In this document: positions 10,770-20,027 of the stretch, piece by piece
Numbering within the stretch: the first letter of the stretch is position 1
How the letters are laid out: every line of letters begins with the position of its first letter
NCBI GenBank assembly: GCA_023954715.1
Contig: JAGSHD010000007.1
Location: 169,462-233,461 of the forward strand
DNA length: 64,000 nucleotides
Source of the DNA: Candidatus Cloacimonadota bacterium
GTDB taxonomy: Bacteria; Muiribacteriota; UBA6191
Reading direction: 5' to 3'
Program-made: the position numbers and the translations under genes
The notes under the pieces: generated by a model
Databases searched by the model: none
What the model was told of the DNA's origin: nothing
The model's input: the letters and a program-made list of their open reading frames with translations, nothing else

Positions 10770-11399
10770 TTACTCACTTACTTCTATTGGAGAGCCTTCT
10801 AAGTCAATTGGTTCTGTTTCTTCGCGAGTTAACTGATAACCTGCAAAGATTTCTTCTAATTCAAGGATTTTGGATAATAAGACCTCTTGCTTCTTTTGCA
10901 AATCCTCTGTATCACTTTCTGCTTTTTCTTTGATTTCTTCTGTGAGGGCACGAGATTGTTTGATTACATTTCTGAATTGGTCTACTAAAACATTGATAGA
11001 ATCTGCTACATTATGCAAAGCATCTCCAGTTCTTAGTTTAATATCAAATGATAAATTACCTTCTGAAATTTCTTTTAAGCATTTCTCTAATTTATACGAA
11101 GGGCCTGCAAATTGATGTGAATAGAATATTCCGATAATACAAATAATTAAAAAACAAACTACTCCTAGTAAAATAATACGCCAGCCTACGATGCTAAATA
11201 CAGTAACTAAAAATGAGTTCATGTCTCTTAACTCAACTATGGTGGCTGTGTTTTTTACAACATAATCTCCAATAATATATAAATTGAAAAAAGTAATTGT
11301 TGCTACTAACAACACAATCATCATCAAGACAAAGGTAAATTTGATTTGTAATCCTGCTTGAATAAAATAATTAGAACGAGTCGGTCGTGCCTGTGACAT
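10770..11399 (-). CDS. HAMP-domain membrane protein without output domain
   Basis: The protein has 209 residues: a short cytoplasmic N-terminus, a transmembrane segment (about 20-45), a small external loop, a second transmembrane segment (about 72-95) ending in FAGPSYKLEK, a HAMP-like pair of helices (about 98-145) and a coiled coil ending in an acidic tail. HAMP domains normally relay signals to a kinase, cyclase or chemotaxis domain; none follows here. A paralogue with the same layout lies at 22359-22922 beside the PilT genes, sharing the AGP-Y-E HAMP entry motif. The ATG is preceded by AGGAG at good spacing. It is 3 nt from coaE. It may act as a scaffold or regulator for the divergently transcribed secretin operon; that is inference. 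Confidence 0.8.
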   Translation of the reverse strand: MSQARPTRSNYFIQAGLQIKFTFVLMMIVLLVATITFFNLYIIGDYVVKNTATIVELRDMNSFLVTVFSIVGWRIILLGVVCFLIICIIGIFYSHQFAGPSYKLEKCLKEISEGNLSFDIKLRTGDALHNVADSINVLVDQFRNVIKQSRALTEEIKEKAESDTEDLQKKQEVLLSKILELEEIFAGYQLTREETEPIDLEGSPIEVSE

Positions 11400-11814
11400 T
11401 TAAAATGCTCCTTTAAAACTTTTATCTATGCTATAAGTCTTGGTAAAAAGTGATAAAACTAAATTCCAAAACAAGGTGAAAATAGGCCTAAATTTATAAA
11501 AACTTCAAAACTCTGTTGAAATCTAACCCATTATAACAAATGCCCACTGCAAACCAAAATGTTTCAAGGCAATTTAATTCCAAGTTACACGATCTAATTT
11601 TCTTGACTAAAAAAAGTTCTTTGCAATCCAAATTAATTTTCAAATTTAACCAAATTTTTATAGGCCAAGTTTTTACTATTAGTCCCTTTTTTTGTCTATC
11701 TATGTGTAAACCCATACAAAGAATTGCCGATATTGAGGAGAAGTGAAAATACACCTTTTACTTTAAAAATGTTTGATTTTATTAGTGTAACAACTACCTA
11801 ACAATGGTGAAAAA
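11400..11814. other. Divergent intergenic region
   Basis: This 415-bp gap separates the HAMP-protein gene (leftward) from the secretin gene (rightward), so it must hold two promoters. It is AT-rich. Short frames on both strands (about 68 and 86 codons) overlap each other, lack recognisable motifs and look non-coding. No convincing -35/-10 pair could be picked out. Confidence 0.5.
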
Positions 11815-13506
11815 ATGAAGAAGTTTTTATATATCATGTTGCTTTTAGTAGCGATTAGCCCTCTCTTTTCGGAGGACGAACCTGCTGCTGCCGGAGATTC
11901 TATTTCCACCATTGAAGACGTCAGTACAGAATTAATTCCCTTGGATGAAAAGGGGCAGGTCTCCATTTATTTACAAGATGCACCTGTAGCGACTGTTATG
12001 AAAGGGATTGCTCAGATTGGTAACTATGACTTCGTTACTAAAGGTACAATTGATAAAACAGTGAACCTAACATTAAAAGGTAGGTCAATCCGTGAAGCTT
12101 TAGACATTATATCTGATTCAACAGAAACCCAATACCGTGTTGATGGTACAATTATCACTGTTTTTGGAGAAGGGATTAACTCTTCATTTACTAAAACTTA
12201 TGAAGTTAAAAAAGGAAACGCTCTAACCATAGGTAATGTCTTAGAGCAGCTACTTGGAGCCACTTTAACAACTCAAACAGCAAGTGGTGTCAAAACCGAG
12301 GAATCCAATGCAGCCCCTGTTGCAGCTACTGATAGTAATAAACCTCAAGCACGTATAGTCGCTGATAGATTAAATAGTCAAATTATTATTACTGCTCTAC
12401 CATCACAACACAGACAAGTTGAGAAAACATGGCCAGATATAGACGTAGGACTTAAAGTTCGTCGTTACTCTACAAAGATGTTTGAACTGAAGTTTTTAAG
12501 CCCAGAGGTTTTTATAGGAAGTATTAAATTTCTTGTCCCAGGGATTGAAGAAAGTCAAATATTTCAACTTTCTCCAAAAACAACCTCTGAATCATTAAGC
12601 TCATCTCAAAAAAGAATCATCATTCAAGAAACAAAAGAAAACCTTGAACAAATAACTACCCTTTTAGGATCAATTGATGTACCACCTAGACAAGTTGTAA
12701 TAGATGTTAAAATGGTTGAGTTCACTCTTACTGGTGATGATAAGTTTGGAGTAGATTGGAAAAGTATATTTACAAACTCTGGTAGTGCATTACCAGTTGG
12801 AGAGTTTTTCTCACCTCTTGCTAGCAGTGGCGGTGGAAGAGCAAAATTTGGATCTTTAGGTCCAGACCACCTTCAAGTTGTTCTTGATTTTATAAGTACT
12901 AGTTCTAACGCTAAAGTATTATCAAATCCTCAAGTGACTGCACTAGATGGTAAACAAGCTAAAATTACTGTTGCAGATAAAATACCTTACAGAACCTCTA
13001 GCATATCTAACGGAATCATTACTCAAAAAGTAGAATTCAAAGATGCTGGAATCACTTTAGATGTAACTCCAATTATCTTTAAAAATGAGTTTGTTAATCT
13101 AAAAATAGTTCCAGCAGTCACCTCACAAATTGGTGACTTTGATGGTGTGCCAATTATCTCATCAAAAGATTTGGACACTACATTAAACGTCCGTAACAAC
13201 CACACAGTTGTAATGGGTGGACTTATTTCTCACGAAAAGTCTGAAGAAGTTAAAGCAATCCCTTTCTTAGGTAAATTACCAGGTTTTGGAAAGTTGTTTC
13301 AATCAAGCTCTAATACGAGTAAATCAAAAGAACTTATATTTTTAATAACGCCTAAGATATACAGTGAGTTTTCTTCTCACCCTCATAATAAAATGAAGTA
13401 TAAATTCCAAAAAAATGGAAGCGTTAAACCTACAGGATATACCTTTGTAGATGAAAAAACTCAAAAAGACCAACTTGCTGAGTTTAAAAAACGGAGTAAA
13501 TTATGA
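11815..13506 (+). CDS. Type II/IV-type outer-membrane secretin (GspD/PilQ family)
   Basis: Secretins form the gated outer-membrane channel of type II secretion and type IV pilus systems. The 563-residue protein has a signal peptide (MKKFLYIMLLLVAISPLFS), an STN-like N0 domain (about 45-115, ISIYLQ-type strand and LTLKGRSIREALDIIS), N1-like segments (about 125-290) and the secretin core (about 290-525): PPRQVVIDVKMVEF, VLSNPQVTALDGKQAKI, GITLDVTPII and the closing VVMGGLI...IPFLGKLPGFGKLF followed by ELIFLITPKI. It is shorter than typical GspD (about 650), so it has fewer N domains. ATG 11815 is preceded by GGTGA. Its last codons overlap the lipoprotein gene by 4 nt, suggesting translational coupling to a partner protein. 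Confidence 0.92.
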   Translation: MKKFLYIMLLLVAISPLFSEDEPAAAGDSISTIEDVSTELIPLDEKGQVSIYLQDAPVATVMKGIAQIGNYDFVTKGTIDKTVNLTLKGRSIREALDIISDSTETQYRVDGTIITVFGEGINSSFTKTYEVKKGNALTIGNVLEQLLGATLTTQTASGVKTEESNAAPVAATDSNKPQARIVADRLNSQIIITALPSQHRQVEKTWPDIDVGLKVRRYSTKMFELKFLSPEVFIGSIKFLVPGIEESQIFQLSPKTTSESLSSSQKRIIIQETKENLEQITTLLGSIDVPPRQVVIDVKMVEFTLTGDDKFGVDWKSIFTNSGSALPVGEFFSPLASSGGGRAKFGSLGPDHLQVVLDFISTSSNAKVLSNPQVTALDGKQAKITVADKIPYRTSSISNGIITQKVEFKDAGITLDVTPIIFKNEFVNLKIVPAVTSQIGDFDGVPIISSKDLDTTLNVRNNHTVVMGGLISHEKSEEVKAIPFLGKLPGFGKLFQSSSNTSKSKELIFLITPKIYSEFSSHPHNKMKYKFQKNGSVKPTGYTFVDEKTQKDQLAEFKKRSKL

Positions 13507-14231
13507 AACTAGGACTTAATTTTAGTTTGTTAATCGTCATCATATTATTTTTAGGCCTCAATGGTTGTGCTAGTTCTCCCTTCAAACCAAAATCAGATAT
13601 TCAAGTAAACAGCATTAGATCATGGAGTGGTAGTGATGAAATTGCACCAGACATTGCTGGTATAAAAACAAGCAATCCATACCATGAAGCCAACATCGAG
13701 TTTTCATTAAACAATGGGGTAGGCGTAACTATCACAAACATAGAAATTTCTTATAGTCCTACCGATGGAGAAGACATCGTTTATGTAGATGGTGATGGGG
13801 TTCTACAAACTGGTATACCCACTCAAAACTTAAAAATGACTCGACATTTCGATGCTGCTATTCCGTTTACAGAGTTAAGTCAGTCTGAAACAACCATACT
13901 AGTAGGTGGACTAAATACGGGTACTGGTGAACCTAGAATTTGCTGTATCAATATCAATCTAGTGTCCCCTAAAGCCGCTAAAGCCTTATCTATAGATGGA
14001 AACTTTGAAACCCTACCGAATCTTGGCACAAATATCATTGCAACTGTAGATATTAGTGGAGTTGATGATAATGATAACCCTTTTCAGAAGTCTGCTTCTA
14101 TAATCGTATCTCCAGATAGTAGTTTTTCACAAACTCAGCTAGAAAATGAAGCTTGTAAACTATGTACAGTAGGAGCTACAAATGCATTTACGGACGATAC
14201 GTCTACTGGCTCTACACCTACAACATCATAG
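13503..14231 (+). CDS. Lipoprotein co-encoded with the secretin
   Basis: The protein has 242 residues with a type II signal peptide and lipobox ending LGLNGC (Cys at about 22). The mature part is beta-rich, with a CC pair (RICCININL) and a C-E-A-C-K-L-C-like cluster near the C-terminus, and ends in a Thr/Ser-rich tail. I do not recognise a family. The ATGA overlap with the secretin stop argues for a functional partner, perhaps a secretin pilot or periplasmic adaptor; pilotins are usually smaller lipoproteins, so this is inference. Confidence 0.75.
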   Translation: MKLGLNFSLLIVIILFLGLNGCASSPFKPKSDIQVNSIRSWSGSDEIAPDIAGIKTSNPYHEANIEFSLNNGVGVTITNIEISYSPTDGEDIVYVDGDGVLQTGIPTQNLKMTRHFDAAIPFTELSQSETTILVGGLNTGTGEPRICCININLVSPKAAKALSIDGNFETLPNLGTNIIATVDISGVDDNDNPFQKSASIIVSPDSSFSQTQLENEACKLCTVGATNAFTDDTSTGSTPTTS

Positions 14232-14324
14232 TCAAAGACTGTAGAGGTATCTTTTCAAATCCAATTGAATTTTGAAAATAATTCTGAAGAAATCTTTTTA
14301 GCCTCCTTTTTGCATCCATCTTCA

Positions 14325-14353
14325 TTGGAATCTGTGCCTGAGTGAGATATAAT
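14325..14353 (+). promoter_or_regulatory. Sigma-70-like promoter upstream of the assembly ATPase
   Basis: TTGGAA (14325-14330) and TATAAT (14348-14353) are separated by 17 bp, close to consensus. They lie 40 bp before the ATG of the GspE/PilB gene. The 161-bp gap after the lipoprotein gene therefore appears to start a second transcription unit within the secretin locus. Confidence 0.65.
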
Positions 14354-14392
14354 ATAGATTACATAATATTAATGCATTAAAAAGGAAATTGA

Positions 14393-16096
14393 ATGGACGA
14401 TCAGGGCGTGCACAAACTACTTGGAGAAATCTTAATTGAAAAAGGCCTCATCAATGAACAACATTTGGATGAAGCACTGCAATTACAAGAAGAAAGCATG
14501 CGCCGTATCGGTGAAGAGCTCATCAAAATGGGCGCTGTGGATGAGCGAGACATTACCAATGCCCTCTCAGAGCAGCTAAACATCCCTATCTTTAAAATTG
14601 AAGATGTAGAAGAGTTTCCTTTAGATATCGTAGAGATTCTCACTTACACCTATGTTGAAGAAAACAAGGTCATACCTGTTGAGTTTGATAACGAAGAAAA
14701 CATTCTAACCATTGTACATCACGACCCACTAAACATTTTTATTATCGATGACTTAGAGCATCGAACAGGCTATAAAATCAAGTTTTTCATTGACACAGAG
14801 TCTAATGTTAATCGAGCTTTAAAGACCTTATCTGCACTCGATACTTCTGCCATGGACAGTGTAGTTTCCGGTATGGCTAACTTAGAGGTTACTGAACGTG
14901 GAGATGACTCTGGGATCGATTTGAATGCAGCTGAGGGTCCAATTGTTACCTTAGTAAACCAGATTATATCAACAGGGGTTAAAGAAGGAGCTTCGGATAT
15001 TCATATTGAGCCCTCTAAGAAAAAGCTCCGAATTCGTTATCGTCGTAGTGGGGTATTATGTCAACTTCTGCAGATTCAAGAGATTATACATAAGTTTCAG
15101 CCGGAGTTAATATCAAGACTCAAACTAATGGCTGATATGGATATTTCAGAAAAAAGACTCCCACAAGATGGTCGTATCAAAGTATCTCTATCCAAAACCA
15201 AAACATTAGATCTACGTGTTAACACTCTGCCGACACAGGGTGGCGAGAAAATCTGTATGAGAATCTTAGACTCTAGTGGTCTATCTCTTGGTTTGGAGCA
15301 AATCGGGTTTTCAAAACACACCTTAGATATTTTTAAGCGAAATTGTACTAAGCCAAACGGTGCTATCTTAATGACTGGTCCAACAGGGTCTGGTAAAACA
15401 ACTACTTTGTATTCAGCTCTAAACTTTATTAGTACCCCAGAAGTTAATATCTGTACCGTAGAAGATCCGGTAGAATATACCATTCCAGAGTATAATCAAA
15501 CTCAAATTAGACATAATATTGGTTTAACCTTTGGCTCTGCGCTAAGAGCCCTTCTGAGACAGGATCCAGATATTATTCTACTCGGGGAAATGAGAGATCA
15601 AGAAACAGCTATGATCGGAATTGAAGCTGCCATGACGGGTCACCTTGTTTTTTCAACACTCCATACAAACAGTGCTGCTGGTGCTGTTGGTCGTTTGATT
15701 GAAATGGGTGTGCCAGGTTACTTAGTAGCATCTACTGTTTTATGTATTGTTGCTCAACGATTAGGTAGAGGCCTCTGCCCAGTATGTCGTAAGAAAGTTC
15801 CCCTCTTTCCAGAAGCAGCAAAATTCGCCAAAAAAGTAAAAGCAAATGTTAAATATATTTATGCTGCTGTTGGTTGCGCTAAATGTGGCGGTGGTGGATA
15901 TAAAGGTCGTACAGGTATTCACGAAAGCTTAGAAAATAGTGCCGTACTCAGAAAGGCTATTGCTGATGGTTTGGATGAACACGCCATGGAGCACGAGTGT
16001 GAAAAAATTGGTTTTCTAAACCTACGCGCCGATGGATTGATTAAAGTATTAAAAGGTACGATTGATGAAAAAGAACTCAATCGTACAACTCGATAG
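14393..16096 (+). CDS. Type II secretion/type IV pilus assembly ATPase (GspE/PilB family)
   Basis: This hexameric cytoplasmic ATPase drives assembly of a (pseudo)pilus. The 567-residue length is normal for PilB/GspE. It shows an N-terminal MshEN-type domain (LLGEILIEKGLINEQHLDEA, then a second LGI-type repeat), the N2 domain, Walker A GPTGSGKTTTLYS, an Asp box (TVEDPVEY), RALLRQDPDIILLGEMRD with Walker B, the His box HLVFSTLHTN, and a zinc motif with CPVC and CAKC pairs. All catalytic motifs look intact. The ATG is preceded by AAGGAAA. The platform gene follows 9 nt downstream, and the PilT-like retraction ATPases are encoded on the opposite strand at 22.9-25.0 kb. Confidence 0.93.
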   Translation: MDDQGVHKLLGEILIEKGLINEQHLDEALQLQEESMRRIGEELIKMGAVDERDITNALSEQLNIPIFKIEDVEEFPLDIVEILTYTYVEENKVIPVEFDNEENILTIVHHDPLNIFIIDDLEHRTGYKIKFFIDTESNVNRALKTLSALDTSAMDSVVSGMANLEVTERGDDSGIDLNAAEGPIVTLVNQIISTGVKEGASDIHIEPSKKKLRIRYRRSGVLCQLLQIQEIIHKFQPELISRLKLMADMDISEKRLPQDGRIKVSLSKTKTLDLRVNTLPTQGGEKICMRILDSSGLSLGLEQIGFSKHTLDIFKRNCTKPNGAILMTGPTGSGKTTTLYSALNFISTPEVNICTVEDPVEYTIPEYNQTQIRHNIGLTFGSALRALLRQDPDIILLGEMRDQETAMIGIEAAMTGHLVFSTLHTNSAAGAVGRLIEMGVPGYLVASTVLCIVAQRLGRGLCPVCRKKVPLFPEAAKFAKKVKANVKYIYAAVGCAKCGGGGYKGRTGIHESLENSAVLRKAIADGLDEHAMEHECEKIGFLNLRADGLIKVLKGTIDEKELNRTTR

Positions 16097-16105
16097 GAAG
16101 TATAT

Positions 16106-17155
16106 ATGTTTGGTGGAGTCCCACAAGAAAGCCTGATGTCTTTTTATACAACATTAGCTATCGCACTAAATGCCGGTGCCCCGTTAATGCAATGTTTAAC
16201 AGCCTATCAAGAACAAAATGACAATAAAAACTTTGAAGCTGTCTTAAACTCAATTATTAAGGATGTAGGTTCTGGAAAACCCTTCTCTGAGGCTCTACAG
16301 AAATTTCCAAAAGTATTTCCAAATGATTTTCAATCTCTAGTTGCTGCAGGAGAGATTTCTGGGCAAATGGATACTCTCTTAGTGGAATATGTAGAGTTTG
16401 CTGAAGGACAAGCGAAACTACAAGCAAAATTTAAAGGTGCTATGGCTTACCCAGCCGTAATGGCTTTGATTGCTGTTGGGGTAACCATCATGTTAACCCA
16501 GGTTATTTTCCCAAAATTTATTTTATCTCTAAACCTTAAAGAAGAAAATATGCCTGCTATTACACTTTATGTGTCTAAGTTTTCTGATTTTTGTGCCAAC
16601 AACTATATTGGCATCTTCTTTGCGTTTATCGCATTAGGAGCAGCCTTTTGGTATGTCACCCAAAAAACAGATAAAGGAGCGGATGCATGGGATGCTATTT
16701 TGTTTAATAGCCCCGTGATTGGGGATCTACTAAAAAAGTACTTTGTTTCTCGTATGGTTCACACTCTTGCTTCTCAGTTAAGAGGGGGCGTTCCTGGTAT
16801 GCAAGCACTTCAAATTTGTTTTAATTCCATTGAAAATCGCCAGTTTGGTAAATTAATTGTAGATATTATGGAGTCTATTAAAGGTGGAGGTAGTTATACC
16901 GATGGATTAAGAAAGAACACACACATAATTCCTCCTATTGTTATATTAATGTTCACCATTGGGGAAGAAACTGGATCCATGGAAACCGTTTTAGAAAAAA
17001 TCGGTACTTACTATGATGATCAAGTTGCTGTTGCTGTAGATGCTGTTATCGGGCTTATCGAACCACTTATGATTGTGGTCATGGGTGGTATTGTAACTAC
17101 ACTAGCACTCTCAATGTTTCTTCCAATGTTCGATATGGGGAAAAATATTGGATAG
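16106..17155 (+). CDS. Inner-membrane platform protein (GspF/PilC family)
   Basis: The protein has 349 residues with two T2SSF domains. The first is about 12-135 (FYTTLAIALNAGAPLMQCL, then FPNDFQSLVAAGEISGQMD, then a transmembrane segment); the second about 210-340, with the matching LVSRMVHTLASQLRGGVP-like and FTIGEETGSMETVLEKI segments and a C-terminal transmembrane helix. It is about 50 residues shorter than usual at the N-terminus, so the cytoplasmic lead-in is reduced. Platform proteins couple the ATPase to the growing pilus. ATG 16106 has AGGAAG upstream. It lies between the ATPase gene and the motif-repeat protein gene (2-nt gap). Confidence 0.9.
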   Translation: MFGGVPQESLMSFYTTLAIALNAGAPLMQCLTAYQEQNDNKNFEAVLNSIIKDVGSGKPFSEALQKFPKVFPNDFQSLVAAGEISGQMDTLLVEYVEFAEGQAKLQAKFKGAMAYPAVMALIAVGVTIMLTQVIFPKFILSLNLKEENMPAITLYVSKFSDFCANNYIGIFFAFIALGAAFWYVTQKTDKGADAWDAILFNSPVIGDLLKKYFVSRMVHTLASQLRGGVPGMQALQICFNSIENRQFGKLIVDIMESIKGGGSYTDGLRKNTHIIPPIVILMFTIGEETGSMETVLEKIGTYYDDQVAVAVDAVIGLIEPLMIVVMGGIVTTLALSMFLPMFDMGKNIG

Positions 17156-17157
17156 TC

Positions 17158-19197
17158 ATGACTTTAGACAAAATAATCTTAAAGACTCTATTATTTGTAA
17201 CTCTTATTACAAATTCTGTATTTTCTAATGAATTAAGCCAAATGGAGCCTTTGCTCGAAAAGCTTTTTAATATTTTGGACGTAAGAAACCAAGAAATCTT
17301 GTCTATTGAACAAAATATTACCCATAATCGATCAGATCTTGAAAAAAAGGCCTTGATTCGTATTCTGAAACAAAAAGTTAGAGACTTTATCGTTAAGGAC
17401 AAACAAATCGTTGGAGCATTAGATCAGATTAAGTCCTCTAAAAATGAAGAGCATCGCTTTTTATATAAAAAATCTCTAGATCGTCTAGACTCTTATCGCT
17501 CAAATATTAATCAAATTCAAGAGCTCTACTTTAGAAAACCCACTCTCATCTCCCCTGAAGTCAAAGTTTCTACGGGTAAAAATAATTTTGAAAACTTCTT
17601 GACTACTTGGGAAGGTAAGTCTACTAAAAGAGATTATAGTAAACGAGTTACTAGAGCTACAATTCCCTTAGAACAAAAGAAATACTTTGATCATCAAGCG
17701 GATCAAAATAAAATGCAAAAAAGCCAACAAGCGAATTACGGTAAGTTTCTCAAAGAACTCACTGTTGATAATTCTATTAAAAAGAAAACCCTCGTTGCCA
17801 AAAAAGACCTTTCTAACTTGGATAAATTTCATAAGCAATTAAAAGCTGAAAAGCCAACTGCTGTTAAAAGAATGAGTAAAGATCAAAGCTTTTCTGGTTT
17901 CTTCAATAATCTTGAGCAAAATGTTCAAACACAACAAGCAAGAAAGCCAACTCGCTCTATCAAAAATGGTAGTGTCAGTCCTTTTCAAGTACCAAAAGAC
18001 TATGAAAAACAGCTTAGGACGCCTACCCCTAAAGTTAGTCCTATGGTTCGGTTAATGGAGGATTTGGATCGATTAAAAGTTAAGCAAAGATCCAAAAGCA
18101 AGTTTCACCAAGACACTAAAAGTGAGCAATCATTTCAAGGCTTCATGTCTCAACTAGAACTATCAAACAAACAATCACAATCAAAACCTAAGGCTAAAGG
18201 CAGTTTTCAGGATCTACTTGCCATGGGGTCAAAGACTAAAACACAACCAGAGGTCATCCAAAAAAAGTCTAGCTTTGCTGACCTTCAACAAGCTTTAGTT
18301 GATCCAAAAAAAGTAACAGACAAAAGAGTTGAAGTAAAGCAGGTACAAGTTGTTGGTAAAAAACAACAGTTCAACCAATATTTGGCTGCTATTCCTGAAG
18401 TAAACCACCAAGCTACTCCTGTCCCACGGCCTCTACCACAGCAGCCAACAACAAATAGGTTTCAAGTTATATTAAATAATTTAAGACATGATAACGGTAC
18501 ATCTTTGAACAAAGCTCATATTGTTGTAAGTCCTGTCGAAGAAAAGCTTGAAAACCAATTAACAACAGTTTTTAAAGCAAGAAAAGACACGATTGTAAAA
18601 GATCCAATAACTATCAAAGGCAGCACTCAGCCAAACTTTTCTAGTTTTCCTAGTAACTCAACACATTTGAGATCAAGTCACAACAAAAGTGAAATCGGAC
18701 TCAACCTAGCAGAGCTACCTGCTGAAAAGCCAATCGGTAGTAAAGCTGCAAAGAACGATTCTCCCGAATCTAAAAACAATGAAATGACAGCTTCAAAGCC
18801 TAAAAAAACAGAAAGCTCAACCCCAGACAAACAAGCTGTTGATCTCATGGATCGCACTGAATATAGAGTTGCCCGCAAAGCAGAAGCTAGATTACTTAGG
18901 CGAGGAAGTCATTTGATTCCTATCTCTATTGAAGCGCGAGATGTAAAAGATAGGCTATACCCTGATTTACCAATCAAATTTGTAATCGAAATGAAACCTA
19001 AAAACTTTTTAACGGGGCATATTTTGGATAGTTATACAGACTCTCCTTGGGAAAGAGTAGTAGAAACAAACCCAGAAGGTGTTGCCCAAATTCAAGTCCT
19101 CTTGAATCTCGAAGGAAAAGAAGTTAATATTTCTAGAAAGCTAAATACAACCCGTGAAGAAACAACCTGTAATATCGTTATTACTCCAAAACTATGA
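17158..19197 (+). CDS. Unrecognised exported protein with repeated short aromatic motifs and C-terminal beta domain
   Basis: The protein has 679 residues and matches no family I know. An N-terminal hydrophobic segment ending TNSVFSNE looks like a signal peptide. A helical region follows (about 25-125). Residues 140-450 are Lys/Gln/Ser/Thr-rich and probably disordered, yet carry about nine spaced copies of a pattern like (N/S/Q)-(F/Y)-x-x-(F/L/Y)-(L/F/M)-x-x-(L/I): NNFENFLTTW, ANYGKFLKEL, SNLDKFHKQL, QSFSGFFNNL, QSFQGFMSQL, GSFQDLLAM, SSFADLQQAL, QQFNQYLAAI and NRFQVILNNL. After another disordered stretch, residues of about 585-679 form a likely Ig-like beta sandwich. The gene follows the platform gene by 2 nt and overlaps the TPR gene by 4 nt, so it belongs to the secretion operon. 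The motif array suggests a multivalent tether; that is inference. Confidence 0.8.
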   Translation: MTLDKIILKTLLFVTLITNSVFSNELSQMEPLLEKLFNILDVRNQEILSIEQNITHNRSDLEKKALIRILKQKVRDFIVKDKQIVGALDQIKSSKNEEHRFLYKKSLDRLDSYRSNINQIQELYFRKPTLISPEVKVSTGKNNFENFLTTWEGKSTKRDYSKRVTRATIPLEQKKYFDHQADQNKMQKSQQANYGKFLKELTVDNSIKKKTLVAKKDLSNLDKFHKQLKAEKPTAVKRMSKDQSFSGFFNNLEQNVQTQQARKPTRSIKNGSVSPFQVPKDYEKQLRTPTPKVSPMVRLMEDLDRLKVKQRSKSKFHQDTKSEQSFQGFMSQLELSNKQSQSKPKAKGSFQDLLAMGSKTKTQPEVIQKKSSFADLQQALVDPKKVTDKRVEVKQVQVVGKKQQFNQYLAAIPEVNHQATPVPRPLPQQPTTNRFQVILNNLRHDNGTSLNKAHIVVSPVEEKLENQLTTVFKARKDTIVKDPITIKGSTQPNFSSFPSNSTHLRSSHNKSEIGLNLAELPAEKPIGSKAAKNDSPESKNNEMTASKPKKTESSTPDKQAVDLMDRTEYRVARKAEARLLRRGSHLIPISIEARDVKDRLYPDLPIKFVIEMKPKNFLTGHILDSYTDSPWERVVETNPEGVAQIQVLLNLEGKEVNISRKLNTTREETTCNIVITPKL

Positions 19198-20024
19198 CAT
19201 ATAAACTATTTTTCATTGTCTTATTCTGGGCCTCTTCAATCACTTTTTGTAACGAAACACAAATTGAAGTTCAAAAGATCATTAAAAAGTCTTCCATCCT
19301 TTCAGAGCTTGCACCTAGTGATCAAGTTAAACTAGCTTCACTATTTGCAAATTTAGGGCATGAGCACCGAAAAAAAAACAAATGGATCTTGTCCGTAATA
19401 TACTATAGAAAATCCCTAGCTTTAAATCCAGAAGACCATCAGTTAATTTTATTTTCTGGAATGAACTACTCCAAAGTAAAAAGGTATAGCAAAGCAATTG
19501 AGTTATTTTTACAATACAAAAGTGTGGCGACCCAAGATTCCTGGCTTAAAATATGTGATCAGTACCTCTTTGATACTTTAAATTTAAAGGGAGATCAACT
19601 CTCTAAAACCTCATTATGGGATTTAGCCATTACATCATACAACGACGCTTTAAACTACTCAAATAGTGCCGAAAAAACTGCCAATGTCTTGTCCAAAATT
19701 CATTATGGATATTTTCAAAAAGGAAGTTTTCACTTCTCTCAAAAACACTACCTAGAAGCATCAAAAAATCTCCTAAAAGTACTTACTCCAGAAACCAATA
19801 AAAGCTTAGTTAGAAAAGTGGAAAGAATGGCTTCTCATCTGTTTTTAAATAGTGCCAAGCATTATGAAAAAGAGGGTAATCACAAAGAGGCACTAAAGTA
19901 TTATCACAGTATTGCCAATTATTTTAAATCCGAAAGCGGAGTAAAATACTCCAACGCACGGATAAAGCACTTAGAAAATTTAATTATCGAAGATGAAAAC
20001 CAAAACAATTGGATCTCTGAATAA
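19194..20024 (+). CDS. Exported TPR protein of the secretin operon
   Basis: The protein has 276 residues with an N-terminal signal-like segment (MTYKLFFIVLFWASSITFC). It contains several tetratricopeptide-like helix pairs (about 40-260), such as WILSVIYYRKSLALNPEDHQ, YSKAIELFLQYKS and YEKEGNHKEALKYYHSI. TPRs are protein-docking surfaces. The ATGA overlap with the motif-repeat gene suggests the two products are made together and may interact. It ends 3 bp from the stop of a convergent TPR lipoprotein gene, leaving no room for a terminator between them. Confidence 0.8.
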   Translation: MTYKLFFIVLFWASSITFCNETQIEVQKIIKKSSILSELAPSDQVKLASLFANLGHEHRKKNKWILSVIYYRKSLALNPEDHQLILFSGMNYSKVKRYSKAIELFLQYKSVATQDSWLKICDQYLFDTLNLKGDQLSKTSLWDLAITSYNDALNYSNSAEKTANVLSKIHYGYFQKGSFHFSQKHYLEASKNLLKVLTPETNKSLVRKVERMASHLFLNSAKHYEKEGNHKEALKYYHSIANYFKSESGVKYSNARIKHLENLIIEDENQNNWISE

Positions 20025-20027
20025 AGC

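Noticed and set aside
11494..11754. Small genes on both strands in the gap before the secretin
   Set aside because: Overlapping 68- and 86-codon frames on opposite strands, no ribosome site of note, no family features and biased AT-rich composition.
15097..15483. 128-codon minus-strand frame inside the assembly ATPase gene
   Set aside because: It is antisense to the conserved ATPase core, with no motifs of its own.
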